Origin: Candidatus Moranbacteria bacterium GW2011_GWE1_49_15
GTDB lineage: Bacteria; Patescibacteriota; Minisyncoccia; Moranbacterales; GWC2-37-73
DNA: 38,620 nt
Direction of reading: 5' to 3'
Assembly (NCBI GenBank): GCA_001003855.1
Contig: LCPX01000002.1
Coordinates: forward strand, 1-38,620
Shown: positions 1-8,317 of the stretch, piece after piece
Position numbering within the stretch: the stretch's first letter is position 1
How the letters are laid out: each line of letters starts with the position of its first letter
Position numbers and translations under genes: made by a program
Notes under the pieces: generated by a model
Database searches by the model: none
The model's input: only the letters and a program-made list of their open reading frames with translations
Told to the model about the DNA's origin: nothing

Positions 1-685
1 CCGAACCGCATGTGGAAGATCTGGGAAAATTCCTGATCAGGATGGGAGCGAAAATAAAAGGACTCGGAACGCACACTTTGGAAATCGAAGGAACCAGGAG
101 ACTTAAGGGAACCAAGCATGAAATAATCCCGGACGCCAACGAGGCCGCCACTTTCCTCATTATGGGGGTCGCGACCAGAAGCCCGATCGTCGTGAAGAAC
201 GCGCAAGAGGATGCTTTGGATTTGGTTTTGGAAAAACTCCGCGAAATGGGAGCGGAATTCTTAGTCAGGGAAAACGAAATAGAAGTGGTTCCGACCAAAA
301 AGATTAAAGCTCTTTCTAAGATCGATGCGCGGATATATCCCGGAATCCCGACGGACGACCAGGCGCTTTTCGGAGTTTTGGCGACGCAGGCCGAAGGGGA
401 GACTTTGGTTTTCGACACGATGTCGCGGAAATCGAAAAGATGGGCGCAACCGTGAAGGTTCTCAACCCCCACCAGGCCGTCTTTTCCGGGCCGACCCCGC
501 TGCGGGGTGAAACGATCACGAGCTATGACCTTCGCGCCGGAGCCTCGCTGATTTTGGCCGCGCTGTTGGCGAAAGGGCAATCCGTCATCAAGGAGATTTA
601 CCAGGTGGACAGGGGTTATGAAAAAATAGAAGAGAGACTGCAGAAACTGGGAGCGGATATCCAGAGGGTTCCGGAAGGCGAGTAG
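1..685 (+). pseudogene. murA: MurA C-terminal part, broken by an internal deletion (partial at window start)
   Basis: UDP-N-acetylglucosamine 1-carboxyvinyltransferase makes the first committed peptidoglycan precursor in the cytoplasm. The window opens inside the gene (reading frame from base 3). The first frame carries the family block IPTDDQA, and the second frame carries SYDLRAGASL and YQVDRGYEKIEERL, all in the order of known MurA. The two frames join near 425-432: DTM is followed directly by VAEIEKMG, whereas the family has seven residues in between (FENRFMH in E. coli MurA). The gap corresponds to 22 missing bases, which removes the conserved Arg of FENRF (R371 in E. coli) and shifts the frame. 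The Arg of DLRAG (R397 equivalent) is kept. It is either a real pseudogene or an assembly error; the otherwise perfect conservation of both halves favours a recent lesion or an error. Confidence 0.85.
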
Positions 686-719
686 GAAATTTATAATTCC
701 TAACAGTAAGCAATGGATT

Positions 720-1166
720 ATGGAAAAAGAATTCAAAATCGGAAAGGATTGCATAGGGGTAGGTTGTGGTGCTTTGATTTTCAATAAGAAAAATGAGGTG
801 CTTCTCATGAAAAGAAGCAAGAATGCCAAAAACCAAGCGGGATGGTGGTCGCAGCCCGGAGGGGCTGTCGATTTCAATGAAAAAGCCGTCGTTGCGACGA
901 AAAGGGAAATCAAGGAGGAGTTGGGAATCGAGATAGATATATGGGCGCAAGTCCCGCACATAGACCATGTCCTTAAAAAAGAAAACCAGCATTGGATGGC
1001 CATTCCTTTTTTAGCGAAAATTAAAAAAGGAGTTCCGAAGATTATGGAGCTTGAAAAATGCGACGAAATAGGGTGGTTTTCCCTGAAAAAACTTCCCAGG
1101 AAATTGTCCCAGACTACCAGGGAAACGATCGGAAGTTATTTGAAGAAAAGATATATAAAACTGTAA
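720..1166 (+). CDS. Nudix hydrolase
   Basis: A 148-residue single-domain Nudix protein. The Nudix box GX5EX7REUXEEXGU is complete at about residues 48-70, from the GGAVDFNE segment to REIKEELGI, so the magnesium-binding glutamates are present. Such enzymes cleave nucleoside diphosphates linked to another moiety; the GWWSQPGG lead-in resembles the MutT/ADP-ribose pyrophosphatase-like group, but the substrate cannot be read from the sequence. It lies 34 bases after the broken murA and 25 bases before mreB, in the same direction, so it is probably co-transcribed. No clear Shine-Dalgarno precedes the ATG. Family certain, substrate unknown. Confidence 0.9.
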   Translation: MEKEFKIGKDCIGVGCGALIFNKKNEVLLMKRSKNAKNQAGWWSQPGGAVDFNEKAVVATKREIKEELGIEIDIWAQVPHIDHVLKKENQHWMAIPFLAKIKKGVPKIMELEKCDEIGWFSLKKLPRKLSQTTRETIGSYLKKRYIKL

Positions 1167-1191
1167 ATTATTTTTTGAATTTTATTAAAGT

Positions 1192-2199
1192 ATGTTCATA
1201 CGAAAGATGGGAATAGACTTGGGGACGGCGAACACGTTGGTGTTCGTTCCGGGAAGGGGGATCGTGATCAACGAGCCTTCGGTGGTGGCCATTTCGATGA
1301 TAGACAATACCGTTTTGGCGGTGGGGAACGAAGCCAAAGAGATGCTTGGAAGGACACCTGACACGATCGTGGCGTCGCGTCCCATGAAGGACGGGGTTAT
1401 CGCCGATTACCGGGTGACCGAAGCGATGCTCCGCTATTTCATCAACAAGGTGAGCGGCAAAGTCAGGTTTTTCAGGCCCGAAATCATGCTTTCGATCCCG
1501 GCCGGGGTGACTTCGACCGAGAGAAGGGCCGTCGTCGACGCCGCGGTGAAAGCCGGGGCCAAATCGGCCTATGTCGTGAAGGAGCCTCTTCTCGCGGCCA
1601 TCGGTGCGGGAATACCGATCCACAACGCCCAGGGAAACATGATAGTCAACATCGGAGGAGGAACTTCCGAGATAGCCGTGATTTCGCTGGGAGGCGTGGT
1701 CGTCGCGCACAGCGCCCGCGTCGGGGGAAACAAATTCGACCAGGCGATTTCGGATTACATCAAAAGGAAATACGGCTTGGCCGTGGGGGACAGGACGGCT
1801 GAGGAAATCAAGATTGAGATCGGCAGCGCCATCGCCCAGGTCAAGGAGGAACATATGGATATCAGGGGGCGCGACCTGATGGGAGGTCTTCCGAAGACGG
1901 TGAAAATTTCTTCCAATGAAGTGACGGAAGCGTTGCAGGACGAGCTTCGCGAGGTCATCAACGCCATCAAGAAAGTTTTCCAAGAGACCCCCCCGGAATT
2001 GGCGGCTGACATCATGGACAAAGGGATGGTTCTTTCAGGCGGAGGGGCGCTGCTTCGCAATCTCGACCAGCTCATCACCAAGACCATCGGGGTGCCTTGT
2101 TACGTGGCGGACGATCCGCTCTTTTGCGTGATCAAGGGCACGGGAATTTCCCTGGAAAACCTGGATCTCTACAAAAGGACGATAATGCTTTCCAAATAA
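1192..2199 (+). CDS. mreB: Rod-shape-determining actin homologue MreB
   Basis: A 335-residue member of the actin/Hsp70 ATPase fold, close to the usual MreB length. The phosphate-1 loop MGIDLGTANTLV is at the N terminus, the phosphate-2 block VNIGGGTSEIAVIS is near the middle, the VGGNKFDQAI segment follows, and the adenosine block MVLSGGGALLRNLD is near residue 280. MreB forms membrane-associated filaments that guide peptidoglycan synthesis. Partners mreC and mreD are not adjacent; instead the gene sits between a murA remnant and two glycosyltransferases. The ATG follows an AT-rich stretch with no recognisable Shine-Dalgarno. A short inverted repeat (2206-2221) after the stop lacks a T tail, so it is not called a terminator. 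Confidence 0.95.
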   Translation: MFIRKMGIDLGTANTLVFVPGRGIVINEPSVVAISMIDNTVLAVGNEAKEMLGRTPDTIVASRPMKDGVIADYRVTEAMLRYFINKVSGKVRFFRPEIMLSIPAGVTSTERRAVVDAAVKAGAKSAYVVKEPLLAAIGAGIPIHNAQGNMIVNIGGGTSEIAVISLGGVVVAHSARVGGNKFDQAISDYIKRKYGLAVGDRTAEEIKIEIGSAIAQVKEEHMDIRGRDLMGGLPKTVKISSNEVTEALQDELREVINAIKKVFQETPPELAADIMDKGMVLSGGGALLRNLDQLITKTIGVPCYVADDPLFCVIKGTGISLENLDLYKRTIMLSK

Positions 2200-2251
2200 T
2201 TCCGGCGATTCCATCGAATCGACAAAATCCAATAAAGAAAAAGAAAAAAAC

Positions 2252-3352
2252 ATGAAAATAGGAATCGACGGTTCAAGAGCTTTCATAAAAAGACGCACGG
2301 GAATAGAGGAATATTCTTACCAGGTTATTAAGCATCTGCGCCCTTGGCTCAAGGAGGACGAGGTCTCTTTGTATGTCCGCCATAACCAGGAAGTCGATTT
2401 CGATTTGCCGGACAACTGGAAAGTCAAAAAATTATGGCTCCCATATTTCTCCAGCCAGCTCCGTTTCTCTTTGGAATTGCTGCTCCATCCTTGCGATGCT
2501 TTTTTCGTACCCGCGCACACCGTGCCCCCGATCCATCCGAAAAATACGACGGTGGTCGTGCACGGTCTCGAATACGAATTCCATCCGAAAGCTTATTCCC
2601 GATGGGCGAGGTTTTATATGCGGACGGTGATCAAGAATTCCTGCAAATGGGCGAGCAGGGTCGTTTGCGTTTCGGAAAACACCAAAAGGGACGTGATGAG
2701 ACTCTACGGAACTTCCCAGGAAAAGATAAGGGTGATTTATGAGGGTTATTCCGGAAAGACCGCGGGGCACTCGGAAGCCGGCATACTCGGACATGTTGAG
2801 AAGGAAAAATGCGATATCGGGGCCCCATACTTCCTTTTTATTGGCAGGATCGAAGAAAGGAAGAACGTGAAGGGGATCGTGGAGGCGTTCGATATCGTCA
2901 AGGAGAAATACGGAGTGGCTCACAAGCTGGTCCTTGCAGGAAAGCCCGGTTACGGATATGGGGAGATAAAAGAGAGGATCGGAATTTCCAAATTCAAAAA
3001 TGATATCGTGGAAATGGGATATGTGAGCGATGAGGAGAAATGGGAGATCCTCCGGTGCGCGGACGTTTTCGTTTTCCCGACTTTCTATGAAGGATTCGGA
3101 CTTCCTATCTTGGAAGCACAGAACGCTTTCGTCCCGGTGGTGACTTCCAAGGTCTCGTCAGTCCCGGAAGTGGCGGGGGACGCGGCGCTTTATGCCGATC
3201 CGAAAGACCATCGATCCATAGCCGAGAATATGTATGTTTTGATAAGCAACAGAAACGCCAAAGAGGATATTGTCAGAAGAGGTTTCGAGAACGTTAAAAG
3301 GTTCAGCTGGGCCGATTGCGCCAAAGAGATCGCAGGGGTGTTGCGCGGTTAG
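2252..3352 (+). CDS. GT4-family glycosyltransferase
   Basis: A 366-residue GT-B fold glycosyltransferase of family GT4. The N-terminal half has GSRAFIKRRTGIEEYS and a histidine-containing VVVHGLEYE segment typical of the acceptor domain. The C-terminal half has FLFIGRIEERKNVKGIVEAF and the EX7E nucleotide-sugar motif EGFGLPILEAQ followed by VTSKVSSVPEVAGDAA. No membrane segment or signal peptide is seen, so it should work at the cytoplasmic face, adding a sugar to a lipid-linked or soluble acceptor. It starts 52 bases after mreB and lies 30 bases before a second GT4 gene. The donor sugar is not predictable. Confidence 0.92.
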   Translation: MKIGIDGSRAFIKRRTGIEEYSYQVIKHLRPWLKEDEVSLYVRHNQEVDFDLPDNWKVKKLWLPYFSSQLRFSLELLLHPCDAFFVPAHTVPPIHPKNTTVVVHGLEYEFHPKAYSRWARFYMRTVIKNSCKWASRVVCVSENTKRDVMRLYGTSQEKIRVIYEGYSGKTAGHSEAGILGHVEKEKCDIGAPYFLFIGRIEERKNVKGIVEAFDIVKEKYGVAHKLVLAGKPGYGYGEIKERIGISKFKNDIVEMGYVSDEEKWEILRCADVFVFPTFYEGFGLPILEAQNAFVPVVTSKVSSVPEVAGDAALYADPKDHRSIAENMYVLISNRNAKEDIVRRGFENVKRFSWADCAKEIAGVLRG

Positions 3353-3382
3353 ATTTTCGAAATCCTAAGGCGTAAAAATAAT

Positions 3383-4522
3383 ATGGAGAAAAAAAACAAT
3401 TCGGAAAAACGGAACTTTGAAGATCTGCGCGTGGCCTTGGTGCATGATTTCTTGGTGCAACGCGGAGGAGCGGAAAAGGTGCTGGAAGGAATTTCGGAAA
3501 TTTTTCCCGAGGCTCCCGTCTACACCCTTTTGTATGATAAGGAAAAGATGAGGGGAATGTTTGAGGACAGGGATATAAGGCCGTCCTATCTGCAGAAATT
3601 ACCGGCCTTTTTAAGAAAGAGGTATCGATGGTTGTTGCCTTTTTTGCCGGTCATCCCCGAGACGTGGGATCTTCGCGATTTCGACCTCATCATATCCTCT
3701 TCCGGAGCCTGGTCCAAAGGGATCATAACCAAACTTGATACGAAACATGTGGCTTATGTGCATTCCCCGATGCGTTTCGTTTGGGATTACAACGAAAGAT
3801 ATCTTAGGGAAAAAAAGATCAGAAGCTCTGTTTTCAAGCGCCTGATTTTCAGTTATCTGCGGATCTGGGACCGTTTGGCGGCGGATAGGCCGGACCATCT
3901 CATCGCTAATTCCGAACATACCAAAAAGCAAATTGAAAAGTATTACAGAAGGGAGAGCGCGGTGATATATCCGCCGGTGGAATTCAAGTCGGTCGCCGAT
4001 GACGGATCCTTGGAAAAAATAAAGGATTATTTCCTCGTGGTTTCCAGGCTTTCTGGATATAAAAAGACGGACATCGTCGTCGAAGCTTTCAACAAGTTGG
4101 GATTGCCGCTCATCGTCATAGGCGAGGGGGAACAGGAAGGGTATTTGCGTAAAATATCCCAAAGCAACGTGAAGATCTTGGGATGGAAAAGCGACGAGGA
4201 TCTGGCGCGATATTACGCGAAGGCCCGGGCGCTGATCTTCGCTTCGGAGGACGATTTCGGTATAGTCCCGGTCGAAGCCATGGGACACGGCGTTCCGGTG
4301 GTGGCCCTGCGCAAAGGAGGAGTTTTGGAAACCGTGACCGAGGGGTTCAGCGGGGAATTTTTCGACGCTCCGACGCCAGAAGTGCTCGCAGACGGAGTCA
4401 GGCGCTTTTTGGAAAAGGAAAAGATATATGACAGGGGGGATATAAGAAAGGCGGCCCAGAGGTTTTCAAAGGAAAGGTTTAAAAAAGAATTCGAAGAGTT
4501 TATAAGATCATGCGGAGTATGA
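3383..4522 (+). CDS. GT4-family glycosyltransferase
   Basis: A 379-residue GT-B glycosyltransferase. The N-terminal acceptor domain contains VALVHDFLVQRGGAEKVL, where the Gly-rich loop and following AEKV are typical, then HVAYVHSPMRFVWD. The donor domain has FLVVSRLSGYKKTDIVVEAF and the EX7E motif as EDDFGIVPVEAMGHGVPVVA. This form resembles mannosyltransferases of bacterial polysaccharide clusters, but the sugar is not certain. It is only distantly similar to the preceding GT4 gene, so the pair probably acts at successive steps rather than being a recent duplication. The stop codon overlaps the start of the next gene (ATGA), which implies translational coupling. Confidence 0.92.
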   Translation: MEKKNNSEKRNFEDLRVALVHDFLVQRGGAEKVLEGISEIFPEAPVYTLLYDKEKMRGMFEDRDIRPSYLQKLPAFLRKRYRWLLPFLPVIPETWDLRDFDLIISSSGAWSKGIITKLDTKHVAYVHSPMRFVWDYNERYLREKKIRSSVFKRLIFSYLRIWDRLAADRPDHLIANSEHTKKQIEKYYRRESAVIYPPVEFKSVADDGSLEKIKDYFLVVSRLSGYKKTDIVVEAFNKLGLPLIVIGEGEQEGYLRKISQSNVKILGWKSDEDLARYYAKARALIFASEDDFGIVPVEAMGHGVPVVALRKGGVLETVTEGFSGEFFDAPTPEVLADGVRRFLEKEKIYDRGDIRKAAQRFSKERFKKEFEEFIRSCGV

Positions 4523-5424
4523 ATTTCATAGGCAATAAAAAAGCCGTTAGTTTCATAGAAAAGACGCTTGAAAAGGGGGGCGCGAGCCAAGCCTATCTTT
4601 TTTCCGGACCGGAGGGGGTCGGGAAACTTTTTTTGGCTAAAGCTTTCGCCAAAAGTCTCATTAGTGGAGGTTCGTTGCCTGATTTCGAATCCGGGGATGT
4701 GGAAAAACTCCCGGTGGATCTTATTTTACTCAAACCCGAAATAGAAGAGAAGAAGGGAATAAGGAAAGAGAGGGATATCGCAGTGGAAAGGATCAGGGAT
4801 GCCAAGAAGGACCTGTCCCTCTACCCTTACAGCGGCAAGATGAAGGTCCTGATCGTCGACAACGCGCACAGGATGAACGTAGCTTCCCAGAACGCTTTTT
4901 TGAAATTATTGGAAGAGCCGAATTCCACGTCGGTGATCATCCTGGTCACCCATGAATATTCCAAGATGCTCCCGACGATCCGATCGCGATGTCAAAAGGT
5001 CGGTTTCGGATTGGTCGGACCGGAGGACATGGGGACGGCCGCGGATTTTTTGGGTGGTGATTTCGTCTCCCGATACGCTGAAGCGGCGATGGGCAGGCCC
5101 GGTCTCCTTTTTCGGATGTCGACGAACCAGGAAGAGCTGGCGCTTTACAGGGATGCTTCCGAAGAATTGGCGCAGATGTCGTCCGCCGATCTCAACCGCA
5201 AGTTTTCATTCGCCGAAAAAATGTCCAAGGATGTGGACGGTGCCATAAAGACTTTGAACATGTGGTCCTGGATGATCAGGAAAAAGGCGCTTGCGGAAAA
5301 TGGAGCCGACTTGGATTCTTCCTATGGGAACATCTCCAAGATAGAGGAGACCGTATCCGCGCTCAAGAACACGAACGCCAACGCCAGGTTGGTCCTGGAA
5401 AACCTGCTTATCAATATCCGATAA
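4519..5424 (+). CDS. holB: DNA polymerase III clamp-loader subunit delta'
   Basis: An AAA+ ATPase-fold protein of about 301 residues. It opens with MNFIGNKKAV, then AYLFSGPEGVGK (P-loop-like), a VLIVDNAHRMN block matching Walker B and following sensor region, FLKLLEEPNSTSVIILVTHE, and the conserved LPTIRSRCQ that ends the AAA+ core. The LLEEP and RSRCQ segments are diagnostic of the delta'/DnaX family; the short length and absence of a cysteine zinc module favour delta' over DnaX. I chose the ATG at 4519, which overlaps the preceding TGA; an in-frame ATG at 4510 would add three residues. Its place between glycosyltransferases and ftsQ suggests operon filling rather than functional linkage. 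Confidence 0.88.
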   Translation: MNFIGNKKAVSFIEKTLEKGGASQAYLFSGPEGVGKLFLAKAFAKSLISGGSLPDFESGDVEKLPVDLILLKPEIEEKKGIRKERDIAVERIRDAKKDLSLYPYSGKMKVLIVDNAHRMNVASQNAFLKLLEEPNSTSVIILVTHEYSKMLPTIRSRCQKVGFGLVGPEDMGTAADFLGGDFVSRYAEAAMGRPGLLFRMSTNQEELALYRDASEELAQMSSADLNRKFSFAEKMSKDVDGAIKTLNMWSWMIRKKALAENGADLDSSYGNISKIEETVSALKNTNANARLVLENLLINIR

Positions 5425-5431
5425 ACAAAAA

Positions 5432-6358
5432 ATGCTGTCTTTCAAGAAAAACATAAAAAGAAAAGAGGTAGAATACAAAAAGCTCCGCTCGATTTCGAAA
5501 AAGGAGGAGAATTTCAAGGCGCTGGAAAAAGCTTACAGGGTCTTTTATTATATGCTTGTCTTTCTTTTCGCGGCCGTAGCTGTATACGTGATGTTTTTCT
5601 CGCCTTTTATGGCCGTCAGTGCCGTTGAGATAACCGGCCTGGAGGATCTCGATCGTTCCAAAGTTTCTTCGGCCGCCAAGGATGTCTATGGCGGGGCATA
5701 TTTGAAATTGATCCCCAAAAACAATTTCCTATTGTTTCCTCGCAAAGCCGTTTCCAAAAAATTGCAGGAGGAGTTCAAAAGGATAAGGAGCGTGGAAATT
5801 TCAAGGTCATTCCCTGACAAGGTGGAGATAAAAATTACCGAAAGGAAAGCGCTGCTCCTTTGGTGTTCCATCGGTGAGGAATGTTTTATTGTCGACGAGA
5901 ACGGTTATGCTTACAATCGGGTCAGGCTGGACTCGAAGGAAGCTTTGGAGAATAATCTGGTGAAAATAATCAGCGAAGAGGAGACAGGGATTTCCGAGGG
6001 CGACAGGATTTTCGATGCGGAAAAGGTCATTTTCCTACTTGGCGCCAAAGAGCTTTTTAGGGAAAAAACAGGTTTGGAATTTGAGGGCGATATGCGTATC
6101 AAATCCAAGATAGCCGAGGAAGTGGTCTTGAAGAGTCGTGACGGTTGGGGTCTCCATGTGAGCATGACCTTGCCTCTGGAAAAAGCGGCCCAAACCCTCA
6201 AGCTTTTTTTGGAAAAGGAAATGGATACCCAAAATATGTCCAAATTGGAATACATAGATCTTCGGGTGGAAAACAGGATTTATTACAAGTTCAAGAAAGA
6301 GGAGGAGAAAGAAGGTGAGGCCGCGAACGGAGAGGAAGGTAAGGATGATAAGGACTGA
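5432..6358 (+). CDS. ftsQ: Cell division protein FtsQ/DivIB family
   Basis: A 308-residue bitopic membrane protein. Residues 1-35 form a basic cytoplasmic tail, about 36-57 a single membrane segment (FYYMLVFLFAAVAVYVMFF), followed by the POTRA-like region VSAVEITGLEDLDRSKV, the block VEISRSFPDKVEIKITERKALLLW typical of FtsQ, and a C-terminal YIDLRVENRIYYK strand that closes the FtsQ domain. The tail after about residue 285 is acidic and Lys/Glu-rich, probably disordered. FtsQ links early and late divisome parts in the cell envelope. It starts 7 bases after holB and is followed by a terminator, so it closes the plus-strand operon. Confidence 0.9.
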   Translation: MLSFKKNIKRKEVEYKKLRSISKKEENFKALEKAYRVFYYMLVFLFAAVAVYVMFFSPFMAVSAVEITGLEDLDRSKVSSAAKDVYGGAYLKLIPKNNFLLFPRKAVSKKLQEEFKRIRSVEISRSFPDKVEIKITERKALLLWCSIGEECFIVDENGYAYNRVRLDSKEALENNLVKIISEEETGISEGDRIFDAEKVIFLLGAKELFREKTGLEFEGDMRIKSKIAEEVVLKSRDGWGLHVSMTLPLEKAAQTLKLFLEKEMDTQNMSKLEYIDLRVENRIYYKFKKEEEKEGEAANGEEGKDDKD

Positions 6359-6396
6359 CATGTACGTGGCATATTACGTAACCGGTGAAAGGGAAA

Positions 6397-6433
6397 TAAA
6401 AAAACAGCCTCGGTCGTGCCGGGCTGTTTTTTT
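6397..6433. terminator. Bidirectional intrinsic terminator between ftsQ and the GT-C gene
   Basis: AAAACAGCC pairs with GGCTGTTTT around an inner CGG/CCG stem, flanked by an A run on one side and a T run on the other. It can serve both converging transcripts. Confidence 0.85.
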
Positions 6434-6445
6434 GTCGCGTAAGAC

Positions 6446-8287
6446 CTATTCGATATCGGTCACGTGGTAGATGAGTATCGAGGCGCCGATCATGTCGACC
6501 GGTTCGTATTCGAGGGTCCAGCGGTAGCTGTCCTCGGCGGTTTTGGTTTCGCTATAGATGCTGCCTTGCATGTAGTTCGTCGAAAGCGCGTACCAGCCGT
6601 TTTCTATCGGGCGCTTGCTGTCCCACCAAAGGATCGCTTTATCCTCACCGACGGTGCGGAAGATGTCTCCGCCGCCGAAATAATCCACCCGGATCTTGTC
6701 TATTTCCGGATGTTCGTCCAGGTATTTCCTGAGTCTTTTGAGGTCCTGTCCCCAGTCGGTGTTGGAATCGGTGACGTAGTGGTAGCCGTTTTTTGGTCCG
6801 CCGACGGTTTCATTGAAGTATGACGTGAAGGACGGGTAGGCGAAGGCGGTGGTGGCTATCTGCCAGGCGAGCAGAATTCCTATGATGATGGCGAAAACAT
6901 GCCTGGTCTTGAGATGGCTTTCACTGAGGAACTCAAAAACCTTTTTAGTTATCAGGATATAGGCGAAAGGCAGGATGGGGAAAAGATGGCGGAATCCGAT
7001 GTTGAGTCCTCCTTTGATGGAAAGGAAGGCGTAGAGGATTATGAAACCGAACAGTGTGTATCCCACGAGCGATTTCCTGAAGAAGTCGGCCAATTTCTCC
7101 CTAGTTCTGCCGAAATTAAGTTTCGCGTAGGAGAGTGTCTGGGCTGTTTGCTTGGCTGTGTAACCCAAGGAAAAAATCGCGAGCAATAAGAATGGAAGAG
7201 TTTCTTTTATAAGAAAGACCACCGGGAAATACCAGGTGAAGCCGTTGCCGACTTGGCCCAAAAAGTACGCTCCGTTTCCTCCGGACACGCGTTTGAAGAC
7301 CCAGGCCGGTCCGAGCAGATAGGCGCTCCAGGGGCGGGTGAGGTCGGATTCGTTCAGGGCGTGGAGAGTTTTGTTGGTGTAGATTGTTTTCGGGTTGCCG
7401 TCTTCGGCCGAGAAGAAGAATTCTATGGTCTTGGCCAGGGTTTCCTTGGGCATCTCGAAAGTATTGGCTTGGTAGACGACCCATACGACAGCGGCGGCGA
7501 CAATGAAAGCCGCCAAGGATTTCAAGGAATATTTCAGCAGGCTCATGACCCTATCCGTCCAAGCGGTGACTGCGGAAGCGGTATTGTTCCTGACCAGGGC
7601 ATAGACGAACATTATCGCGCCGAAAACCGGAAGAGCCACGATCGAGGAGAATTTGCTGACCAAAAGAAGTCCCATGAAGATTCCACCCAGGGCGACGTTT
7701 TTCCAGGAGGGCGTTTTGAGGAATTTGAGGAAATAATAAAAGGCGAAAGTGAGGAAAGCGGCGATGCCGATGTCGGTGGTGACGAAATGGTTGTGCCCCA
7801 GGATGTTCGGGTCGAAGGCATAGAGCGTAAGGGCGAAAAGTCCGGCTAGGGGACCGGCGATTTCCTTGCCCCATCTGAAGAGGAAAAGCCCCAGAAGCAC
7901 CGAGAGGATGACTATGGGTAGGCGCGACCAGAAGATTATCTTGTCAGGATCGTTTCCTGCTCCGTAGAGAAGGTGTCGCCCGGCCGCCCATTGCCCTTCG
8001 TCCCAGAGGTTCGGCAATTCGCCGGTCCAGAATTTCTCGGAAGTGTCGAAGTTGAGGTCCATAAAGACGAGTGGAAGCGCGGAAAGGTCTTTTATGAGCG
8101 GGGGATGCTCGGGATTGAGGCGCGTGTCATGCTGGGTCAGGTATGAATAGCCGGCGGGAATGTGCGCGACTTCATCGAACGTCGCGCTGTCATTGTTCGC
8201 GTTGAGCGCGGAAACCACGAAAAACAGCGACAGGATCGCGAAAGCGATCTTTTTATAATGCCGCTCCAGGAAGTCTTGGATTTTCAT
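6446..8287 (-). CDS. Multi-membrane GT-C glycosyltransferase (PMT/ArnT-like)
   Basis: A 613-residue membrane protein with roughly ten or more hydrophobic segments. Just after the first membrane helix comes FDEVAHIPAGYSYL, whose Asp-Glu at about 38-39 is the acidic pair expected in the first outside loop of GT-C enzymes, followed by LNPEHPPLIKDLSALPL, a block typical of the dolichyl-phosphate-mannose protein mannosyltransferase superfamily. Such enzymes move a sugar from a polyprenyl-phosphate donor to protein or glycolipid at the outer face of the membrane. The soluble tail (YVTDSNTDWGQDLKRL and after) also recurs in bacterial PMT relatives. It lies 30 bases downstream of a second GT-C gene, forming a two-gene minus-strand operon. 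Confidence 0.85.
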   Translation of the reverse strand: MKIQDFLERHYKKIAFAILSLFFVVSALNANNDSATFDEVAHIPAGYSYLTQHDTRLNPEHPPLIKDLSALPLVFMDLNFDTSEKFWTGELPNLWDEGQWAAGRHLLYGAGNDPDKIIFWSRLPIVILSVLLGLFLFRWGKEIAGPLAGLFALTLYAFDPNILGHNHFVTTDIGIAAFLTFAFYYFLKFLKTPSWKNVALGGIFMGLLLVSKFSSIVALPVFGAIMFVYALVRNNTASAVTAWTDRVMSLLKYSLKSLAAFIVAAAVVWVVYQANTFEMPKETLAKTIEFFFSAEDGNPKTIYTNKTLHALNESDLTRPWSAYLLGPAWVFKRVSGGNGAYFLGQVGNGFTWYFPVVFLIKETLPFLLLAIFSLGYTAKQTAQTLSYAKLNFGRTREKLADFFRKSLVGYTLFGFIILYAFLSIKGGLNIGFRHLFPILPFAYILITKKVFEFLSESHLKTRHVFAIIIGILLAWQIATTAFAYPSFTSYFNETVGGPKNGYHYVTDSNTDWGQDLKRLRKYLDEHPEIDKIRVDYFGGGDIFRTVGEDKAILWWDSKRPIENGWYALSTNYMQGSIYSETKTAEDSYRWTLEYEPVDMIGASILIYHVTDIE

Positions 8288-8317
8288 TTTGAGTATGTTT
8301 AATTTTTTATATTTATC

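Noticed and set aside
1168..1983. 271-residue minus-strand reading antisense to mreB
   Set aside because: It overlaps a clear MreB and has a composition typical of an antisense frame (many His, Arg and Asp).
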